This document shows positions 61,176-64,000 of a stretch of 64,000 nt of DNA, piece after piece (the stretch's first letter is position 1; every line of letters starts with the position of its first letter). A model generated the notes under the pieces. It saw only the letters and a program-made list of their open reading frames with translations, had not been told where the DNA came from and searched no databases. A program made the translations under genes and the position numbers. The stretch is from Sinorhizobium terangae (GTDB lineage: Bacteria > Pseudomonadota > Alphaproteobacteria > Rhizobiales > Rhizobiaceae): NCBI RefSeq assembly GCF_009601505.1, contig NZ_WITC01000058.1, positions 1 to 64,000 of the forward strand, in the 5' to 3' direction.

Positions 61176-61739
61176 TTATCTTGCCTTCGTCGACGCGACA
61201 TACTCGGCGAAAGCCGTGATAAAGCCGCGTACTCGCTCCCTGGTCTCCTCGTCGGTCAATTTCCCCTCGCTGTCGAACACGGTGGCGGCCTTCGGCAACA
61301 TCAACCGCTTGCCCGACCAAAGATCCGCCCCGAGCGTCCGCATCACGGCAAGCCAGGCGTTCTGGCTGAGAATGGTGCCGAAATTCCCGGGGGACGCACC
61401 GGCCAATGCAAAGGGCCTGCCACCGAACACCTTTTTGATGTCTGCCGGCGGACGGCTGAGCCAGTCGACGGCGTTCTTGAAAACGCCGGGCATCGAGTTG
61501 TTGTATTCCGGCGTGAAGAGGATCACGCCGTCCGCCGCGATGATCTTCTGCTTGAGATCGGCCACGGGTGCCGGGATGCCGCGTTCAACCTCGACATCGC
61601 CATCGTAAAGCGGAATGCCGTGCAGCGTCGCGGTCTCGAACGCGATACCGCCGGGCGCGACGGATTTCGCTGCCCTCGCCAACGCCGTATTGAAGGAGGC
61701 CTTCCGCAGACTGCCCGATATGCCGAGTATCTTCGTCAT
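61176..61739 (-). CDS. NADPH-dependent FMN reductase / quinone reductase
   Basis: 187-residue flavodoxin-fold protein: TKILGISGSLRKASFNTALA for FMN phosphate, ILFTPEYNNSMPGVFKNAVD for the isoalloxazine ring, and FALAGASPGNFGTILSQNAW. Relatives such as ChrR and AzoR reduce quinones by two electrons. Convergent with the fusion gene and next to another ring-cleaving dioxygenase, consistent with quinone detoxification. Confidence 0.9.
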   Translation of the reverse strand: MTKILGISGSLRKASFNTALARAAKSVAPGGIAFETATLHGIPLYDGDVEVERGIPAPVADLKQKIIAADGVILFTPEYNNSMPGVFKNAVDWLSRPPADIKKVFGGRPFALAGASPGNFGTILSQNAWLAVMRTLGADLWSGKRLMLPKAATVFDSEGKLTDEETRERVRGFITAFAEYVASTKAR

Positions 61740-61825
61740 GAATGATGGTTTCCGCTTTTTCAGGATCGGCGGCCCAACGCCGCCCTCCTCACGACAATAG
61801 AACTAGAGGTCAAAGGACAAAAAGA

Positions 61826-61849
61826 AAGCCGGGAACAATGTCCCGGCTT
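61826..61849 (-). terminator. Terminator after the VOC dioxygenase gene
   Basis: AAGCCGGGA-ACAATG-TCCCGGCTT, with TTCTTTTTGTC following on the minus strand. Confidence 0.85.
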
Positions 61850-61857
61850 CTTTGCGA

Positions 61858-62811
61858 TTACTCCAGGGGCTTCAACCCTGCCTCGATCTGAGCCCGCTTC
61901 GGTTCCAGGAACGGCGGCAATGACAGGCTTTCGCCGAGCGTTTCCATCGGTTCGTCCACGGCGAAGCCGGGTCCGTCGGTCGCAATCTCGAACAGGATTC
62001 CGTTCGGCTCGCGGAAATAGAGCGAGCGAAAATAGAAGCGCTCGACCTCACCGCTCGACGGCAAGCGGAAACCGTTCAGCCGTTCCGTCCACTGATGCAG
62101 CTGATCCACGTCCGGCGTGCGGAACGCGACATGATGCACGCCGCCCGCGCCCTGGCGCGCCGGTGGCAGGCCCGGTTGGACCGCGACATGCAATTCGGCC
62201 GCAGGACCGCCCTCGCCCATCGAGAAGACATGCACCTCACCGACGCCGTCCGGTGCGGCGTAGGCGCGCACATCGGTCATGTTCATGACATGCGTGAGCA
62301 CGAGCGCCGTGTTGGTGATGTCCGGCACGCTGATCGTGATCGGGCCGAGACCTTTGATCTGATGTTCGGCGGGAACCGGGCTCTTCTCCCAGGGATGCGA
62401 CGGCGCAAGTCCGCCATCGTCCAGAAGCCGGAAGCGCTGGCCTTCGCCGTCCTCGAAGTCGACCGACGTCCGGCCGTCGATTTCCGTGACCTCACCGGCG
62501 GACACACTCAGCTCGGTAAATCGGCGCTTCCACCATCTCACACTTTCGGCGCTGCCGACCCGGAACCCGGTGCGCGAAATGCTGTGCGTGCCGCGTCCCT
62601 CTGGGCCAACCGGCCAGTCGAAGAACGTCAGATCAGTGCCAGGCGTTGCCTGTCCGTCGGCATAGAAAAGATGATAGGCGGCCGTGTCGTCCTGATTGAC
62701 GGTTTTCTTGACCAGCCTCAGCCCGAGCGTCTTTGTGTAGAAGCGCAGGTTTTCTGGCGCGTTGGCCGTGATTGCCGTGAGATGGTGGATACCGGTCAGT
62801 TGCAAGCTCAT
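61858..62811 (-). CDS. Ring-cleaving dioxygenase, VOC family (MhqO-like)
   Basis: 317 residues with two VOC modules. The first begins [20 protein letters not shown] with the metal His; the second has [20 protein letters not shown] and [20 protein letters not shown] (His and Glu ligands). It is paralogous to the N-terminal half of the fusion protein encoded on the other strand 700 bp away, sharing the HH-T and [15 protein letters not shown] blocks. Typical substrate is a hydroquinone or catechol. It follows the FMN reductase (convergent order) in the same direction. Confidence 0.92.
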   Translation of the reverse strand: MSLQLTGIHHLTAITANAPENLRFYTKTLGLRLVKKTVNQDDTAAYHLFYADGQATPGTDLTFFDWPVGPEGRGTHSISRTGFRVGSAESVRWWKRRFTELSVSAGEVTEIDGRTSVDFEDGEGQRFRLLDDGGLAPSHPWEKSPVPAEHQIKGLGPITISVPDITNTALVLTHVMNMTDVRAYAAPDGVGEVHVFSMGEGGPAAELHVAVQPGLPPARQGAGGVHHVAFRTPDVDQLHQWTERLNGFRLPSSGEVERFYFRSLYFREPNGILFEIATDGPGFAVDEPMETLGESLSLPPFLEPKRAQIEAGLKPLE

Positions 62812-62942
62812 GATTGCCTCCAGCTTGATGCGTTACGGCGGCTTTTGCGCGTCCGATAGGACGCCGGCGCCGTAGGGCGGGCATTTCGTTGAGCACAATA
62901 TCGGTCGGCCCGGTCACTCCCGAAAGGGGAAACGACGCGAAC

Positions 62943-63060
62943 AGATTGTTCTCTAAAGGAGAACGATCTAGAGCGCCGTGCGTTTAACGAACGCACAAAG
63001 GACGCTTTAGCACTTTGATTCTGCAGCATCTTATCCGCTTTCAGTAATTCCACTTGAAAG
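62943..63060. repeat. Degenerate family A repeat with flanking inverted repeat
   Basis: AGATTGTTCTC/GAGAACGATCT (62943-62969) is followed by GTGCGTT/AACGCAC (62978-62996), then AAAGGACGCTTTAGCACTTT and a second stem with CGCTTTCAGTAA/TTGAAAGCG (63026-63056). It fills the 258-nt spacer between the nitrilase and dioxygenase genes. Confidence 0.6.
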
Positions 63061-63069
63061 CGGGATGCT

Positions 63070-63855
63070 TTAGCGGCGCGGACGCTGCAGGTCCCTGAGA
63101 TAGGTATTCTCCGCGCGCGAAATGGCAAACAGCTCCGGGTCGATTTCGGCAAAGATCAGGGTCTCGTCTGCGGAATTGGCTTTCGCCAGGAGCTGCCCGT
63201 CGGGCGAAGCGATGCGCGACAAACCGGCGAAGGAAAACATCGCGTCGGAACCACAATGATTGATATAGGCGACGAAAAGCTGGTTTTCGAACGCCCTTGT
63301 CTGGATCATGTGATCGGCGATGAAGGTTCCCGACCAGCCGGCCGGCAGCGCCGTCGGCACCAGCACTACATCAGCACCGGCAAGCGCGAGCCGGCGGACA
63401 TTTTCCGGAAACTCGACGTCGTAGCAGATCAGCATGCCGCACTTTATGCCCTCGTGTTCGAAGAGGCGCGTCGACGGTTCCGCCGGCGTGAACAGCGAGC
63501 GCTCGTAGTCGCCATAAAGATGCGACTTGCGATAGATCGTCGGCACAGCATCACCGTCGACATGGACGGCGCTGTTGTAGATGGCGTCGCCCTCCCGCTC
63601 GGCGAAGCCGGCGATGATCGCGATACCCGCCTCGGCCGAAATCTGCTGCAATCGCCGCACGATCGGGCCGTTGGCGCCCTCGGCAATGTCGCGGATCACA
63701 TCACCGGCACCATAGCCGGTAATGCCGAGCTCGGGCGTGACCAGCAGCGTCGCACCCAGGCGGGACGCCTCCGCCGCCGCTGCGCCGATCCGGCCGAGAT
63801 TGGCGGCGGTGTCCCCGCCAACGGATTTCATCTGCAGAGCGGCAAGCTTCATCAT
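63070..63855 (-). CDS. Carbon-nitrogen hydrolase (nitrilase superfamily amidase)
   Basis: 261 residues. The catalytic triad is Glu42 (VTPELGITGYG), Lys110 (YRKSHLYGDYE) and Cys144 (GMLICYDVEFPE). The start at 63855 overlaps the stop of the upstream ABC permease by 4 nt, confirming co-translation. Nitrilase-superfamily branch of aliphatic amidase/omega-amidase or (R)-amidase-type enzymes; next to a polyamine-type ABC permease, hydrolysis of an amide or agmatine-like compound is likely. Confidence 0.9.
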   Translation of the reverse strand: MMKLAALQMKSVGGDTAANLGRIGAAAAEASRLGATLLVTPELGITGYGAGDVIRDIAEGANGPIVRRLQQISAEAGIAIIAGFAEREGDAIYNSAVHVDGDAVPTIYRKSHLYGDYERSLFTPAEPSTRLFEHEGIKCGMLICYDVEFPENVRRLALAGADVVLVPTALPAGWSGTFIADHMIQTRAFENQLFVAYINHCGSDAMFSFAGLSRIASPDGQLLAKANSADETLIFAEIDPELFAISRAENTYLRDLQRPRR

Positions 63856-64000
63856 TTACCATCCGATGACATGGCGCCGAGCAGCTTCGGCAGGTCTCCG
63901 AAGCGGGCGACGAGGCCGAAGATGACCGCTGCCGTCGTGACGAAGAGGATCGTCACCGAGGCCATGGTCGGCGTGTAGCCGTAGCGCAGCGCGTTGAAGA
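63852..64000 (-). CDS. ABC transporter permease, PotC-like, C-terminal end
   Basis: Only the last 48 or so codons lie in the window (minus strand), ending LGAMSSDGK and TGA that overlaps the ATG of the next gene. Visible residues YGYTPTMASVTILFVTTAAV and IFGLVARFG are one hydrophobic helix and a cytoplasmic tail, as in spermidine/putrescine-type permeases. The 5' part and partner genes lie beyond 64000. Confidence 0.75.
   Translation of the reverse strand, partial: FNALRYGYTPTMASVTILFVTTAAVIFGLVARFGDLPKLLGAMSSDGK

Noticed and set aside
62959..62984. GAGAAC-N16-CGTT inside the repeat as an RpoE2 promoter
   Set aside because: The -35 has AGAAC instead of GGAAC, and the match lies within a dispersed repeat with no gene downstream on that strand.

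Overview
The window is an alphaproteobacterial chromosome segment, almost certainly Sinorhizobium/Ensifer and very close to S. meliloti or S. medicae. Three things point there: the general stress response block rsiC-rpoE2-rsiA1/rsiB1, the sorbitol/mannitol smo-mtlK operon directly beside it, and several dispersed palindromic intergenic repeats of the Sinorhizobium type. Coding density is high. I see no rRNA, tRNA, CRISPR array, insertion sequence or phage gene, so this looks like core or semi-core chromosome rather than a genomic island.

Layout. 1-3450: general stress response (GSR) locus, with a HWE sensor kinase (cut by the window edge), sigma factor RpoE2, anti-sigma RsiA1 (NepR type) and, divergently, anti-anti-sigma regulator RsiB1 (PhyR type). 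Two near-perfect EcfG-type promoters lie back to back between rsiA1 and rsiB1. A third, facing away from rbtK, appears to drive an unannotated small RNA of about 130 nt with three C-rich hairpin loops (3278-3408). 3454-13475: polyol catabolism on the minus strand, smoC regulator, then smoE-F-G-K transporter, smoS, mtlK, a HAD phosphatase and rbtK. 13678-29539: reductive pyrimidine degradation, with preT-preA (dihydropyrimidine dehydrogenase), a TetR/RutR-like regulator, an N-carbamoyl-beta-alanine amidohydrolase, a dihydropyrimidinase, and an NMT1/ThiY-type ABC transporter with an acetyltransferase gene inserted. Between preA and the regulator sit a zinc-less MDR reductase/LysR divergent pair and cyaC, a diheme-anchored adenylate cyclase. 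30083-34590: an RND efflux pair. 34720-35409: a Crp/Fnr regulator with its own TTGA-N6-TCAA box. 35478-43091: urease operon(s) ureD-A-B-C-E-F-G with five non-canonical passengers. 43314-44980: Tat-exported alpha/beta hydrolase divergent from an OhrR-type regulator, with three operator copies between them. 45190-50692: branched-chain amino acid transporter livHMGF-K with a DUF6867 membrane protein. 51046-56171: heterotetrameric sarcosine oxidase soxBDAG. 56398-64000: cysQ, a single-domain response regulator, a Crp-family regulator, an SDR, a quinone/glyoxalase detoxification group including a dioxygenase-hydrolase fusion, a nitrilase-family amidohydrolase, and the 3' end of an ABC permease gene.

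How the parts work together. The GSR block senses stress through the kinase and RsiB1, releases RpoE2 from RsiA1, and feeds back on its own promoters; the predicted small RNA would add post-transcriptional output. The smo/mtl block takes up hexitols and oxidises them to ketoses. The pyrimidine block imports a pyrimidine-like compound and degrades it to beta-amino acid, CO2 and ammonia. Urease and sarcosine oxidase are further nitrogen- and C1-releasing modules. The most interesting candidates for new biology are the stress-promoter-driven small RNA with C-rich loops, the interlocked divergent EcfG promoters, the three-operator OhrR-type switch on a secreted hydrolase, and the MhqO-MhqD-like fusion protein. 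All functional statements are from reading the sequence and family knowledge; no search was run.
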